A stretch of 64,000 nucleotides of DNA from Nitrosospira multiformis (GTDB lineage Bacteria > Pseudomonadota > Gammaproteobacteria > Burkholderiales > Nitrosomonadaceae): positions 1 to 64,000 of the forward strand of contig NZ_QAOK01000017.1 of NCBI RefSeq assembly GCF_003050865.1. The letters run 5' to 3'. A program made the position numbers and the translations under genes. The notes beneath the pieces are model-generated. The model was not told the DNA's origin, made no database searches, and saw only the letters and a list, made by a program, of their open reading frames with translations. Positions 18,389 to 28,800 of this stretch are shown here, piece after piece. Positions within the stretch are counted from its first letter, which is position 1. Every line of letters starts with the position of its first letter.

Positions 18389-19570
18389 TCACGCTTCGTC
18401 CGGCTCGGGATCCTCAGTTAGCTCCACTTTTAGATCGCTATCTGATGGGCTTTCTTCCCGGCCTTCCCTATGGTCAATCTCTCCGGAAATTTTTGGAGTT
18501 ATGCACGCAACATCCGCATTTTGTGCCCTATGGCGCAACGCATGGTCCATCAGTACCAATGCGAGCATTGCTTCCGCGATGGGTGTGGCCCGGAGACCGA
18601 CACAAGGATCATGCCTGCCGTGAGTCTCTACCATTACCGGATTGCCCGCCTTGTCTACTGAGCGTCGCGGCAGGCGTATGCTTGAAGTGGGCTTGACGGC
18701 GATGTTCACGACGATATCCTGTCCCGTCGAAATACCGCCCAATATGCCCCCTGCATTGTTGCTGAGGAACCCCCCTGGACTGATTTCGTCGGAGTGCTCG
18801 GTTCCTTTCTGACTCACAGCAGCAAATCCGGCTCCAATTTCAACACCTTTAACGGCGTTAATGCTCATCATGGCATGGGCGATTTCAGCATCCAGTCGGT
18901 CATATACAGGCTCGCCCCAACCGACGGGCACACCTTCGGCAACGACACGAATCCTGGCCCCCACCGAGTCGCCTGATTTTCGCAGCTTGTCCATGAATTC
19001 TTCCAGGCTTGGCACAATGTCCGGGTCAGCCGAAAAAAAAGGATTCTCACCCACCGCTTCCCATTGTTTGAATGGAATCCCGACAGGTCCCAGTTGCACC
19101 ATGTGACCTCGTACTACCACTCCATATTTTGCACGCAGCCATTTTTTTGCTATGGTCGCGGCCGCCACTCGTACAGCAGTTTCGCGTGCGGATGAACGCC
19201 CCCCACCCCGATAATCGCGTATGCCGTATTTTTGCCAATAAACATAGTCCGCGTGCCCGGGGCGGAAAGTGTCCATGATTTTGCTGTAGTCCTTGCTGCG
19301 CTGGTCTTCATTGCGAATCAACAGCGCAATGGGAGTACCCGTAGTTTTCCCCTCGAACACACCTGAGAGAATTTCTACAGTGTCCGACTCGCGCCGCTGG
19401 GTCACGTAACGGGAGGTACCGGGCTTGCGCCGGTCCAGATCCTGCTGGATATCCTCAGCGGACAGCTCCATTCCCGGGGGACAACCATCCACTACGCACC
19501 CTATGGCAGGGCCATGGGATTCCCCGAAAGACGTCACGCAAAACAGTTTGCCAAAAGTATTGCCGGACAT
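18389..19570 (-). CDS. aroC: Chorismate synthase
   Basis: Converts 5-enolpyruvylshikimate 3-phosphate to chorismate using reduced FMN, the last common step of aromatic biosynthesis. The protein starts [20 protein letters not shown] and contains [30 protein letters not shown] and [25 protein letters not shown], all hallmark segments. At 393 aa it is about 30 residues longer than typical, owing to an acidic C-terminal tail ending EDPEPDEA. Confidence 0.97.
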   Translation of the reverse strand: MSGNTFGKLFCVTSFGESHGPAIGCVVDGCPPGMELSAEDIQQDLDRRKPGTSRYVTQRRESDTVEILSGVFEGKTTGTPIALLIRNEDQRSKDYSKIMDTFRPGHADYVYWQKYGIRDYRGGGRSSARETAVRVAAATIAKKWLRAKYGVVVRGHMVQLGPVGIPFKQWEAVGENPFFSADPDIVPSLEEFMDKLRKSGDSVGARIRVVAEGVPVGWGEPVYDRLDAEIAHAMMSINAVKGVEIGAGFAAVSQKGTEHSDEISPGGFLSNNAGGILGGISTGQDIVVNIAVKPTSSIRLPRRSVDKAGNPVMVETHGRHDPCVGLRATPIAEAMLALVLMDHALRHRAQNADVACITPKISGEIDHREGREESPSDSDLKVELTEDPEPDEA

Positions 19571-19722
19571 TTCACTTTTCTAGCCAAATCAAGGCTCGAA
19601 GTTTAACATATCCTCATAGCTTACCGTCCTCCGGTACGCCTTTCATTCCTGTTCCACCCGTAGCCGGAGGATTGACCGCGTATTATCGATCAGCAATCCA
19701 GAAAGAAGAATAAAGGGAAATC

Positions 19723-20724
19723 ATGAAAGCCATCCTGATGAATGCTCCGGGCGCACCAGAGGTATTGACACCTGCCGATGTTCCCATGCCCGATCTTGCT
19801 GGTCCGCTCGATGTGCGAGTGAAGTTGCACGCGGCAGGCGTAAACCCGATCGATACCAAGGTGCGCAAGGCCAATATGTATTACCCGGACAGGCTTCCGT
19901 CTATCCTCGGATGTGATGGGGCAGGCGTGGTTGAAGCCGTTGGCAGTTCAGTGACTCGTGTGCGCACAGGCGATGAAGTCTTCTTTTTCAATAACGGCCT
20001 GGGCGGCGCACCTGGAAACTATGCGGAATACGCGGTCGTGCATGAAGATTATCTGGCATTGAAACCCGGGAATCTGTCAATGGTGGAAGCAGCCGCCGTT
20101 CCGTTGGCTCTGATTACCGCATGGGAAGCGCTGATAAAGCGCGGCAATCTCAAGGAGGGTCAGACCGCGCTGATTCATGCGGGTGCGGGCGGCGTAGGCC
20201 ATATTGCCATCCAGCTTGCCCGATATCTGAAAGCCGGGGTTGCCACGACAATTTCGAACGAGGAAAAGGCCGCCTTCGTGCAATCCCTGGGGGCCGAGCT
20301 TACAATTGATTATCGCCGAAATGACTTTGTGGACACTGCGCTCGAATGGACGAAAGGGCTGGGTGTGAACCTCGCTCTGGATACTGTCGGTGGAGAAACG
20401 TTCTGTAAATCCTTCTCCGCCATCCGGCTGTATGGCAGGATAGTGTCGCTGCTTTCAACGGCCTGTGATGCAAAGCAACTCAATACTGCCCGGCTGCGCA
20501 ACCTGAGCATCGGCTATGTACAAATGGCTGCTCCCCTCTATTTCGGTTTACATCCCGCGCGTGTAGTCCAAACTAGCATACTTGAACAAGGTGCGAGGCT
20601 GCTCGAACAAGGCATCCTCAAGATTCACGTCAGCCGCACGCTGCCTCTGACAGAAGCCGCCGAAGCGCATCGTTTGATCGAAGCGGGACATACTCTGGGC
20701 AAGATAGTGCTGAAGATTGCCTAG
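19723..20724 (+). CDS. Zinc-independent medium-chain oxidoreductase (quinone reductase type)
   Basis: A 333-aa MDR-superfamily NADPH-dependent oxidoreductase. The N-terminal GroES-like domain (LHAAGVNPIDTKVRKANMYY, then LGCDGAGVVEAVGS) is followed by a Rossmann domain with ALIHAGAGGVGHIAIQLARY. It lacks the zinc-ligand cysteines of alcohol dehydrogenases, pointing to a quinone or enone reductase. The exact substrate is unknown. Stand-alone gene, divergent from aroC. Confidence 0.88.
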   Translation: MKAILMNAPGAPEVLTPADVPMPDLAGPLDVRVKLHAAGVNPIDTKVRKANMYYPDRLPSILGCDGAGVVEAVGSSVTRVRTGDEVFFFNNGLGGAPGNYAEYAVVHEDYLALKPGNLSMVEAAAVPLALITAWEALIKRGNLKEGQTALIHAGAGGVGHIAIQLARYLKAGVATTISNEEKAAFVQSLGAELTIDYRRNDFVDTALEWTKGLGVNLALDTVGGETFCKSFSAIRLYGRIVSLLSTACDAKQLNTARLRNLSIGYVQMAAPLYFGLHPARVVQTSILEQGARLLEQGILKIHVSRTLPLTEAAEAHRLIEAGHTLGKIVLKIA

Positions 20725-20802
20725 CGGTTTCATTCTTCCAGGCATTCCTGTTGAGCTTGGGTTTTCAAGAAGAATCCTGGATTCCAGGGTTCCTCCCGGT
20801 TT

Positions 20803-21897
20803 TCAGCTTTTTCCCTCGCCGATTGAAGCCCCCGCTTTCGATCCCAGATCCATCGCAAGTCGCTGGAGTGCTTCGCCTTCATCCAGGCCATCGAGGAAGC
20901 GCCGGGGTATCCCCGACAAGCCGACCTGGGCTCCAACGAGAGCACCGGTCAAAGCGGCCCGCGCCTGATTTTCGCCGCCGCCATTCACTGCGTGGAGCAC
21001 GGCTAATTCGAAATCATTCGGAAAACGGGCAGTGAGATGATAGGCCGCGGGAAGCTGATGATAAATGGCGCAGGTCATGCCATAAACGATGGAGACTTTC
21101 CATGCCGGTTCTATCCGGATATCCGGGTCTAGCGCAGCTGCTGCTATATATGAGGGCGTGAGCAGGGCATCCGGAGAGACAGAATATCCACTTTCGCACG
21201 GAAGGTCCTCTTGAGGGGGCTGCAAGTCAGTATGTGCCATCGTATGGAAAGGCAATTTTCCCGCCCTTGCCAATCGCATGAGCTTGCCGGAAAGACTCCT
21301 GTTGAGCTGGTGTCCCTGCACCAGGAGACTCAGCACCGACCCGTACGCGACAGTCAAGGTAACCACAGTACCGTCGATCTGGGTAAGACGGGTATTGCTG
21401 GAGATAACGGCTGCCATCTCTTGCGGCTGAAAGGCGTAACGGACCGCCAGGGCCAACGTGCGCCCTATCGCTTCAGTAGTATCGGCCTGACCTCCCGTTT
21501 GCCCCCATGGCAGGTTTTGCTGGACCCGCTTGCGCCAGGCATCGCGAATCGACTGCTGGGTATATCCGCCAGGACCGTTCACGGGCATGCCGTTAAGAAA
21601 TAGGAATATTTCCTCATCCATCCGCTGGCAGAAATCCGCTTCGTCATAGCCGCCGCGCTCGACGAGCGAGCGCAGCATGAGCCGGAGAATGATACCGGTC
21701 TGGGACAGCTGGCCTGCCTTGAGATCACTGTGGTAGCGGCCGGGCTTGGGATCGGTATAAGTCGTGATCCAGTCGCCGTAGTCGCGGCGGAGCACTGCCA
21801 GGTCGTAGTACCAGTGAGGACCGAGGCCCAGGGCATCCCCGATAAAAGCGCCCATGATGGCGCCGGCAGCGCGGTTCTGTATGGCAGGGTCGAACAT
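20803..21897 (-). CDS. ADP-ribosylglycohydrolase-family protein, metal site altered
   Basis: A 364-aa all-helical protein of the ADP-ribosylglycohydrolase (DraG) superfamily. The N-terminal signature GAFIGDALGLGPHWYYDL and the C-terminal GALVGAQVGLSGIP fit the fold. The C-terminal metal-binding motif normally reads GGDTDT-like, but here the corresponding segment is NGGGENQARAALTGALVG, which lacks the two aspartates. It may be a catalytically altered subfamily. The substrate is unknown. Monocistronic by context. Confidence 0.78.
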   Translation of the reverse strand: MFDPAIQNRAAGAIMGAFIGDALGLGPHWYYDLAVLRRDYGDWITTYTDPKPGRYHSDLKAGQLSQTGIILRLMLRSLVERGGYDEADFCQRMDEEIFLFLNGMPVNGPGGYTQQSIRDAWRKRVQQNLPWGQTGGQADTTEAIGRTLALAVRYAFQPQEMAAVISSNTRLTQIDGTVVTLTVAYGSVLSLLVQGHQLNRSLSGKLMRLARAGKLPFHTMAHTDLQPPQEDLPCESGYSVSPDALLTPSYIAAAALDPDIRIEPAWKVSIVYGMTCAIYHQLPAAYHLTARFPNDFELAVLHAVNGGGENQARAALTGALVGAQVGLSGIPRRFLDGLDEGEALQRLAMDLGSKAGASIGEGKS

Positions 21898-22099
21898 GTT
21901 CTGATCCTCCTTTTCGCAGGAAATGCCTGCGATACAAAAGTTTCAGCTTCGAATCGTGAAGCGTAACAGCAGGCGAAAGAACTGTTTTGTTACACTGATT
22001 GCATGAGGACTTGCAAACCCGCTCAATCAGAAAGGAGCATGTATCCGAACAGTTTCGATAAGCGGGAACAAGATATGAGCTGTATCCACCTGTTAAAGG

Positions 22100-23584
22100 T
22101 TAAAGGGAGCCTGAAAACAGGACCCTGAGCATCTCCACACCCCACGCCACACCAAACCCGGTCACCGGGCTTCCCACCGCGCCCAGCCCTTCCTTGTGAT
22201 TGCTCGCGGAAAGGTCCATGTGCAGCCAGGGAACGTCATCCACAAAGCGATTGAGAAATCTGGCGGCGAGAATGTGATCGGCCTCGCTCTCCAGGGTGCA
22301 CTGCCTGACATCGGCAATCTTGCTTTCCAGTTCGACATCATAATCGGCATCGAGGGGAAATCCCCAGACCCGTTCGCCTGTTACCCTCCCTGCTGCCAGT
22401 GCCTTCTGCATCAACTCTTCGCGATTGCTGAAAATGCCGCTGTAGCGCGATCCCAGCGCCACGTGCATGCTTCCTGTCAGTGTTGCGAAATCCATCATCA
22501 TATCGGGTTTCTCTCTCGCTGCCATCGTCAGGGTGTCTGCGAGCACCATTCGTCCTTCGGCATCCGTATGGACGATCTCTACAGTAGTCCCATTGAGCGT
22601 CCTGATGACATCATTCTGCTTGTAGGCATGCGGACTGATATGGTTCTGTGCGATGGCAAGCCAGCAATCGATATTCACGGGGAGGTCGGCGCGGGTTGCA
22701 GCCAACAGTATGCCCAGGGCAACAGCGGAGCCGTTCATGTCCTCGTGCATGCCATGCATGTAACGTGCCGGTTTCAGGTTATGCCCTCCGGTATCGAAGC
22801 AGATACCCTTGCCTACCAGGGCGGCTGTCTTGTCCACTTTTTTCATCCGCCGCCGCACGTGCACTATGGCTGCGTCTTCGGGATCGCTCCCCTGGGCAAC
22901 CGCAACAAAAGCGCCGGCGCCCATCTCGCGCAGCGCTTTGACATCGAAATCCTGATAATCCCAGCCTTCCCTTGTCGCCAGTTCCTGGATGCGCTTGCGG
23001 TAGAGTCCCGGCGTCAACTCATTGGGCGGCAACACCGTAAGCTCGCGTGTAAGCAGATTTCCTTCCGCCGTAGCTTTCAGCAGGGCAAAATTATCCGCTT
23101 CCTCGTGCCCGTGCAGCACGATTCGTTCGAGCCCGCGGCAGTTCTCCTCCTTTTTGCCGGTTTTGCGCGATGGCAGTAATGAACCGTTGATCCATGCTGC
23201 GTAGAGTGCCAGTTGCGCCGCCATTCGCCTTTCGCCGGAGTCGCCATAAACGATAACGCTTATTTCGGAAGGGTTTTCTTCCAGCAACAACTGCAAGGCT
23301 TTGCGCATGGATACTTGCTGCTCGAACACGGATTTGACCGGATCGATCCTCACCCATGCGCATAACGCGCCGCTCGCGAGATCGGCTGAAACCGGCGTCT
23401 CTTTGATTTCTTCCGCCTTCATTTTGCGCCGCGACAACAAGATGCTCAGCAAATCTTTTCCAAAAAAATCGAGCTCATCCGATGGTTCGGTCCGGGCCGG
23501 CAATACCACCAGGATATGAGTAGCCTTGCCTGCATCACTGACGGATACCAGGGGAGTATTCTTCTGTTCAAGCGCTGCAAGCAT
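22100..23584 (-). CDS. M17-family leucyl aminopeptidase
   Basis: A 494-aa cytosolic metallo-aminopeptidase. The metal ligands are visible in [10 protein letters not shown] (lysine and aspartate), HEDMNGSA (aspartate) and VHTDAEGRM (aspartate and glutamate), and the catalytic arginine is in the last motif. The N-terminal regulatory domain is divergent from PepA, so substrate range is uncertain. Divergent from thyA; the region between them holds a likely thyA promoter (TTAGAAT near 23603). Confidence 0.92.
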   Translation of the reverse strand: MLAALEQKNTPLVSVSDAGKATHILVVLPARTEPSDELDFFGKDLLSILLSRRKMKAEEIKETPVSADLASGALCAWVRIDPVKSVFEQQVSMRKALQLLLEENPSEISVIVYGDSGERRMAAQLALYAAWINGSLLPSRKTGKKEENCRGLERIVLHGHEEADNFALLKATAEGNLLTRELTVLPPNELTPGLYRKRIQELATREGWDYQDFDVKALREMGAGAFVAVAQGSDPEDAAIVHVRRRMKKVDKTAALVGKGICFDTGGHNLKPARYMHGMHEDMNGSAVALGILLAATRADLPVNIDCWLAIAQNHISPHAYKQNDVIRTLNGTTVEIVHTDAEGRMVLADTLTMAAREKPDMMMDFATLTGSMHVALGSRYSGIFSNREELMQKALAAGRVTGERVWGFPLDADYDVELESKIADVRQCTLESEADHILAARFLNRFVDDVPWLHMDLSASNHKEGLGAVGSPVTGFGVAWGVEMLRVLFSGSL

Positions 23585-23685
23585 GGAAGCTCCTTTATTC
23601 TGTTAGAATGAAACCTCGTCCATTACTCATTATACGCGGGACGCTTCCTTTTACTATATTCCACTCGCTGACGTTACCGACTTCG

Positions 23686-24480
23686 ATGCGCCAGTACCTC
23701 GATCTCATGCAGCACGTTCTGGAACAGGGGCAAAAAAAATCCGACCGCACGGGTACCGGCACGCTTTCTGTTTTCGGCTACCAGATGCGCTTCGACCTGT
23801 CGGAAGGTTTTCCCCTGCTGACGACAAAGAAACTACATCTGAAATCAATCATTTACGAACTGCTCTGGTTTCTGAAAGGGGATACCAATATAAAGTATCT
23901 CAAAAAAAACGATGTCTCCATCTGGGATGAATGGGCGGATGAGAATGGTGATCTCGGGCCGATATACGGCCGCCAGTGGCGCTCGTGGCCGGATGGGAAG
24001 GGAGGCCATATCGATCAGATCAAGCAGGTGGTCGAGCAGATCAGGAAAACGCCCGATTCCCGTCGCATGCTCGTATCGTCCTGGAATGTGGGGCAACTGC
24101 AGGAAATGAAGCTGGCGCCGTGCCACGCGCTGTTTCAGTTCTATGTGGCGGATGGCAAGCTTTCCTGCCAGCTTTACCAGCGCAGCGCTGACATCTTCCT
24201 AGGTGTTCCGTTCAACATTGCCTCCTATGCTCTGCTTACGCTCATGCTGGCGCAGAGCTGTGATTTACGGGCGGGTGAATTCATCCATACCTTCGGCGAT
24301 GCGCATCTTTATCTCAACCATCTGGAACAGGCACGCGAGCAATTAGGGCGGCCGCCGAAAAAACTGCCCATGATGAGATTGAACCCGGCAATCAGGAATG
24401 TTTTCGACTTCCGGTATGAAGATTTCACCCTGGAAGGGTATGATCCGCATCCATCAATCAAGGCACCCATTGCAGTATGA
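23686..24480 (+). CDS. thyA: Thymidylate synthase
   Basis: Methylates dUMP to dTMP with methylenetetrahydrofolate. The sequence contains the active-site cysteine segment [32 protein letters not shown] and [12 protein letters not shown]. The ATG at 23686 gives [12 protein letters not shown] and 264 aa, the same length as the E. coli enzyme. An upstream ATG at 23608 lies too close to a probable -10 box. The stop overlaps the folA start (ATGA), so the two folate-cycle genes are coupled. Confidence 0.97.
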   Translation: MRQYLDLMQHVLEQGQKKSDRTGTGTLSVFGYQMRFDLSEGFPLLTTKKLHLKSIIYELLWFLKGDTNIKYLKKNDVSIWDEWADENGDLGPIYGRQWRSWPDGKGGHIDQIKQVVEQIRKTPDSRRMLVSSWNVGQLQEMKLAPCHALFQFYVADGKLSCQLYQRSADIFLGVPFNIASYALLTLMLAQSCDLRAGEFIHTFGDAHLYLNHLEQAREQLGRPPKKLPMMRLNPAIRNVFDFRYEDFTLEGYDPHPSIKAPIAV

Positions 24481-25028
24481 CATCGCGACTCTCGGGTTTG
24501 GCAGCTATGGCGCAAAATCGCGTAATCGGTCATAAGAACGCGATCCCCTGGCACTTGCCGCACGACCTCAAGCATTTCAAGGAGCTTACGATGGGACATC
24601 CCATCATCATGGGACGCAAGACGCATGAATCCATCGGCCGGCTTCTTCCCGGTCGCACCAGCATCATTATCACGAGACAACCGGATTATGAAGTTCCGGG
24701 CGCACTGGTTGCCAGATCCATAGGAGAAGCGCTGAGCATCTGCAGCCAGACCAAAAGCGGAGAAGGAGAGCACCTCGATCAAGTGAATGAATGTTTCGTC
24801 ATCGGGGGTGCTGACATATTCCAGCAGATGCTGCCGCTATGTGATCGCATATACATGACCGAAATCCATAGAGATTTCGAAGGTGACGCGTATTTTCCGG
24901 AATTTGACAGGAATGATTGGCGGGAGGTCTTGCGCGAAGAGCACGTGGATGACAATGGGTTGGAGTACCATTTTGCCACACTCGATCGCAAGGCAGGTCA
25001 ACAGGAACAAGGCGCTCAGCGACTCTGA
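24477..25028 (+). CDS. folA: Dihydrofolate reductase
   Basis: Reduces dihydrofolate to tetrahydrofolate with NADPH, regenerating the cofactor oxidised by ThyA. The 183-aa protein has [23 protein letters not shown] at the start, [10 protein letters not shown], and the [14 protein letters not shown] segment, all typical. Overlaps thyA by 4 bp. A strong terminator follows about 35 bp after the stop. Confidence 0.96.
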   Translation: MTSRLSGLAAMAQNRVIGHKNAIPWHLPHDLKHFKELTMGHPIIMGRKTHESIGRLLPGRTSIIITRQPDYEVPGALVARSIGEALSICSQTKSGEGEHLDQVNECFVIGGADIFQQMLPLCDRIYMTEIHRDFEGDAYFPEFDRNDWREVLREEHVDDNGLEYHFATLDRKAGQQEQGAQRL

Positions 25029-25062
25029 ACCCCGGAACTCTGATTCCTGCTCAGCGTTTCTG

Positions 25063-25106
25063 CAAAAAAAAGGCGGGCCACAGATACCTGTGACCCGCCT
25101 TTTTTA
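25063..25106. terminator. Bidirectional rho-independent terminator
   Basis: GGCGGGCCACAG and CTGTGACCCGCC form a long stem with loop ATAC (one mismatch), flanked by A8 on the left and T6 on the right. It ends the thyA-folA transcript on the plus strand and may also stop the convergent ornithine decarboxylase transcript. Confidence 0.93.
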
Positions 25107-25203
25107 TTATTCTTTATTATTATTGTCCGATCGCGCTGCCTGATCGTCCCGGAACCAGCCTGTCCAGAATCGGCTGGCAGGCTGGGATCCTGATTTCATT
25201 GAA

Positions 25204-26379
25204 TTACAGGACGACCACCTCTGGCAAAGGAAAGCCGTTGAAGTTGCTGGCGTAGGCTGTCGTATAAGCGCCGGCATTGGGGATATAAATGAAATCGCCT
25301 TCCTCAATATCCTCCGGCAGCATTTCATCCCGCATCAGGATATCGACCGAATCGCAGGTTGGCCCCGCTACAGACCAGGGGATGTTCGATCCCGTGCGAT
25401 CGGAAAGAATTTCATACCGCAAGCCCTCCGTGACCTCGATTACGCCGCCAAAGACGCCTGCATCCCAATACATCCAGCGTTTACCGTTGCGGGTTGCCGT
25501 CCCTACTACGCGGCAGACAAAATAGGCTGCATCCGAGACGAGGTAGCGCCCGGGCTCAGCCATGATGCGAATGTTCTCCGGCAGGTTAGCAATCGCTTCG
25601 TTCACGACTTCACCGATAATTTCTATCGATGGAATGGGCTTCACATGCCGCACCGGGTAGCCGCCGCCGATATTGAGCAAACGCGGTGACAATCCCGCCT
25701 GGCGCATGTCGGCGAATACCTTGATTGCGCGTTCGATGCCGACTCGCCAGTTCTGCGGATTGCGGCATTGCGAACCGACGTGAAAGGTGACTCCGGCCAG
25801 ATCAGCCTTAAGGTGGGCCGCTTCGTCAATGATTTCCTTGATCTCGGCTATATGCGTGCCGAACTTGCCGGCGAGCGGCCAGTCACTCCCGATGTTGGGC
25901 GTATCTATCCGCAAATACAGTTTCGCGTCCGGCTTCACGCTGACGATCTTGCGCAACTCCTCGACACTATCCAGCACATACCACTCCACGCCTTTGGCTG
26001 CGGCGTATTCCAGGTACGCGCGCGACTTCATCGGATTACTGTAATAAATATCCGCAGGAGGCACATCCAGGCTGAGCAGGAGGTCAAGCTCTGAAATGGA
26101 GGCAATTTCAAATCCAACGCCTTCCTCGATCAGCGTTTTCAACACGCGCGGATCAGGATTGGCCTTGACCGCATAGTGCGGCTGCACACGCGGCATGGCG
26201 GCTTTGAATCTTCGGGCTTTGTTGCGGATGATATTACTGTCAACCAGCAGAAACGGCTTGCTGTAGCCCTTTTTGAGGGCTGCCTGAACATGTTCAAAAT
26301 CCAGGCTGACTTCGGGGTGGGTGTCGAATATTTCTTCTGCTTCTACGGTTTGCCGTAGAGCGGTATTGCGCATTTGCAT
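25204..26379 (-). CDS. Type III PLP-dependent ornithine decarboxylase
   Basis: Decarboxylates ornithine (possibly also lysine) to putrescine. The 391-aa protein is of the eukaryote-like alanine-racemase fold: HYAVKANPDPRVL carries the PLP lysine, FHVGSQCRNP and LNIGGGYPV bind the cofactor, AEPGRYLV follows, and AGPTCDSVD holds the catalytic cysteine. The start at 26379 has a good AAGGA site. A strongly initiated 21-codon ORF lies 23 bp upstream and may regulate it. Ornithine versus lysine preference cannot be fixed from sequence alone. Confidence 0.93.
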   Translation of the reverse strand: MQMRNTALRQTVEAEEIFDTHPEVSLDFEHVQAALKKGYSKPFLLVDSNIIRNKARRFKAAMPRVQPHYAVKANPDPRVLKTLIEEGVGFEIASISELDLLLSLDVPPADIYYSNPMKSRAYLEYAAAKGVEWYVLDSVEELRKIVSVKPDAKLYLRIDTPNIGSDWPLAGKFGTHIAEIKEIIDEAAHLKADLAGVTFHVGSQCRNPQNWRVGIERAIKVFADMRQAGLSPRLLNIGGGYPVRHVKPIPSIEIIGEVVNEAIANLPENIRIMAEPGRYLVSDAAYFVCRVVGTATRNGKRWMYWDAGVFGGVIEVTEGLRYEILSDRTGSNIPWSVAGPTCDSVDILMRDEMLPEDIEEGDFIYIPNAGAYTTAYASNFNGFPLPEVVVL

Positions 26380-26402
26380 GATCGTCCTTCCTTTTGGAGG
26401 CG

Positions 26403-26468
26403 CTACGTTACGGGAGTATGGATGTTTACCAGATCAGCCGTGATGAAGTGGTTTGCTTTGCTTGTCAT
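26403..26468 (-). CDS. Candidate 21-aa leader peptide upstream of ornithine decarboxylase
   Basis: A very short ORF whose ATG at 26468 is preceded by a perfect AGGAGG six bases away, one of the strongest ribosome-binding sites in the window. It encodes MTSKANHFITADLVNIHTPV plus a final threonine and ends TAG, 23 bp before the decarboxylase start. The gap includes GCCTCC, which could pair with the leader's own AGGAGG. No known family is recognised. It may be a regulatory leader peptide or a small protein; the role is inference from position and initiation signal. Confidence 0.55.
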   Translation of the reverse strand: MTSKANHFITADLVNIHTPVT

Positions 26469-26698
26469 GATGACCTCCTGTCCTTCAGTTTGATATCGTA
26501 AAAAAATGCGGATTATAGACTTGATTGCGCTGGAATCAAGTGTTTTTTTGAATGAGGAAAAGACCCCTTGCTCAGCCCAAAGTTCCGCCCCCGGAACATG
26601 ACAATGCTCATCAATATTCAGGTGTTCAGTCCCGCTGCCCGAAACTTGCGCAGGTAAGCAAGGTGAGCAATTTTCGCAAAGAGAAGAACGTATGACGT

Positions 26699-27268
26699 TC
26701 AGATTTTTGGCAGTGTAACTCCATACTGGCCCTGGTATTTCCCTCCCCTGTCCTTGTAAGAGGTTTCGCAGACCTCGTCGGATTCGAAAAAGATTACCTG
26801 GGCCACACCCTCGTTTGCGTAAATCTTTGCGGGAAGAGGCGTGGTATTGGAAAACTCCAGCGTAACGAAGCCTTCCCATTCCGGCTCAAAGGGAGTGACG
26901 TTGACGATAATGCCGCAACGGGCATAAGTAGATTTTCCGAGGCAAATGGTCAGCACATTTCTCGGGATGCGAAAGTATTCAACCGTGCGCGCAAGCGCAA
27001 AGGAATTAGGCGGAATAAGACAGACGTTGCTTTTCACGTCAATAAAGGAGTTGGAATCGAAATTTTTGGGATCCACGATGGCGGAGTTGATATTGGTGAA
27101 CAACTTGAATTCATCCGAGCAGCGAATGTCGTACCCATAACTCGAAGTGCCGTATGAAACGATCTTATGCCCGTCAGGAGCATGCTTGACCTGGTTCGGC
27201 TCGAACGGTTCAATCATGCCGTGCTCCATGGCCATGCGGCGAATCCACTTATCCGACTTGATTGTCAT
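26699..27268 (-). CDS. dcd: dCTP deaminase
   Basis: Deaminates dCTP to dUTP, feeding thymidylate synthesis. The 189-aa product has [17 protein letters not shown] and [25 protein letters not shown], including the catalytic glutamate region. The ATG at 27268 ([13 protein letters not shown]) gives the family length; the frame stays open upstream but adds a non-family extension. Complements thyA nearby. Confidence 0.97.
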   Translation of the reverse strand: MTIKSDKWIRRMAMEHGMIEPFEPNQVKHAPDGHKIVSYGTSSYGYDIRCSDEFKLFTNINSAIVDPKNFDSNSFIDVKSNVCLIPPNSFALARTVEYFRIPRNVLTICLGKSTYARCGIIVNVTPFEPEWEGFVTLEFSNTTPLPAKIYANEGVAQVIFFESDEVCETSYKDRGGKYQGQYGVTLPKI

Positions 27269-27379
27269 GTTGAAAGAAGGAATGCGAGGTGAATAGAATG
27301 TACAAGCGGAAAACCGGAGAGCAGGCAGGCAAGACAGTCCCGCTCCCCTTCCAGATGCCAATCCTTCCGTTTCGGGGGA

Positions 27380-28468
27380 TCAGGTATCCTCAACCACGAT
27401 CCTGGCGAACAGCGCGGAATGGTCCAGTGACAATTCGTCGATCTTCACGGCGAGGCGCCGTGCGATACTGCGATAAATTTCCGCTATTCGCCCGTCAGGC
27501 TCTGCAACGACTGTCGGACTGCCGGAATCGGTATGTTCGCGAATTTTTATATCGAGGGGCAGCGCTCCCAACAATTCCACATCGTAATCCCTGCACATTT
27601 TTTCCGCGCCGCCTGCGCCAAAAATATGCTCCTCATGCCCGCAGTTTGAACAAATGTGCGTGCTCATATTTTCGATGATGCCAATTATGGGAATCCCTAC
27701 CTTCTGGAACATCCTCAAGCCCTTGCGCGCATCGAGCAACGCAATGTCCTGAGGCGTCGTAACAATGACGGCTCCCGTCACCGGCACCTTCTGCGCAAGT
27801 GTCAACTGGATATCGCCCGTTCCCGGCGGCATGTCCACAATGAGATAATCCACCTCTTCCCACCGGGTATCGGTCAGCAATTGCTGCAGTGCCTGGGTAA
27901 CCATGGGGCCGCGCCATACCATCGGCGTTTCCGCATCGATCAGAAGCCCGATGGACATGGCCTGAATGCCATGTGCCCTCATCGGTTCGATGGTCTTGCC
28001 ATCGGGAGAATCGGGCCTGCCCGTAATGCCCAGCATTTGCGGTTGCGAGGGACCATAGATATCCGCATCCAGTATCCCGACAGAAGCGCCTTCGGCAGCC
28101 AGCGCCAGCGCAAGATTGACTGCCGTGGCAGACTTGCCTACCCCACCCTTGCCCGAGGCCACAGCAATGATATTCTTGACCCCGGGAATGAGTTTTACAC
28201 CGCCCTGCACCGCGTGGGAAACGATCCTGCTTGAGACATTCGCATTTACGTTGCCAACTCCGGGAATGGCTTTGAGCTTCTCGATCACCTGGGCGCGAAT
28301 ATTCGCCCTCACGCTTTTTGCCGGATAACCGAGCACGATATCAAGCGATACATTATTGCCCTCGATGACGACATTGCGCGCCTCGTTGGTGCTTACATAA
28401 TCCTTGCCCGTGGTGAGATCGGTAATTTCCCCGAGTGCGGCCAATATCTGCTGTTCTGTGATAGCCAT
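27380..28468 (-). CDS. apbC: Mrp/ApbC-type iron-sulfur carrier ATPase
   Basis: A 362-aa P-loop ATPase that delivers Fe-S clusters to apoproteins. The N-terminus has an MIP18/DUF59-like domain. The ATPase domain has the deviant Walker A GKGGVGKSA, then VDMPPGTGDIQLTL, and the cluster-binding CxxC in HICSNCGHEEHIFG. Divergent from metG with about 330 bp between, a neighbourhood also seen in other proteobacteria. Confidence 0.95.
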   Translation of the reverse strand: MAITEQQILAALGEITDLTTGKDYVSTNEARNVVIEGNNVSLDIVLGYPAKSVRANIRAQVIEKLKAIPGVGNVNANVSSRIVSHAVQGGVKLIPGVKNIIAVASGKGGVGKSATAVNLALALAAEGASVGILDADIYGPSQPQMLGITGRPDSPDGKTIEPMRAHGIQAMSIGLLIDAETPMVWRGPMVTQALQQLLTDTRWEEVDYLIVDMPPGTGDIQLTLAQKVPVTGAVIVTTPQDIALLDARKGLRMFQKVGIPIIGIIENMSTHICSNCGHEEHIFGAGGAEKMCRDYDVELLGALPLDIKIREHTDSGSPTVVAEPDGRIAEIYRSIARRLAVKIDELSLDHSALFARIVVEDT

Positions 28469-28800
28469 TTTTTAAACTCCTTTGATCTGGGCCCACTGAT
28501 GACTCGAATATTAACAAATATCCAGGGTTCGCGAACTCCTGCCGATGAGGATGAAGTACTCGCCCCTCTCCAGAGAGGAAATTGCCGCTCCACTCTCGAA
28601 CGCCATTTACCCGGTTCACTCAATTCATCTTATCAGCCGGGCGGTTCTCGGAACAATCTGCCAAGGGCCGCTGGTGAAAGGTAGACAGAAATGAATCAGG
28701 ACACTGAGAAATCCTTTTCGTCAGCCCCAGAGACCGCAAGCCTCACAGTTTGTTACAATTGTCATTTTGTATCTTTTCGAATCCCTTTCTTAATCGCTTG
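28469..28800. other. Divergent promoter region between apbC and metG
   Basis: No gene is supported. This 330-bp stretch must carry the promoters of both flanking genes. The metG-proximal part is AT-rich (TTGTTACAATTGTCATTTTG near 28749-28768). No riboswitch or T-box structure is recognised. Confidence 0.45.
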
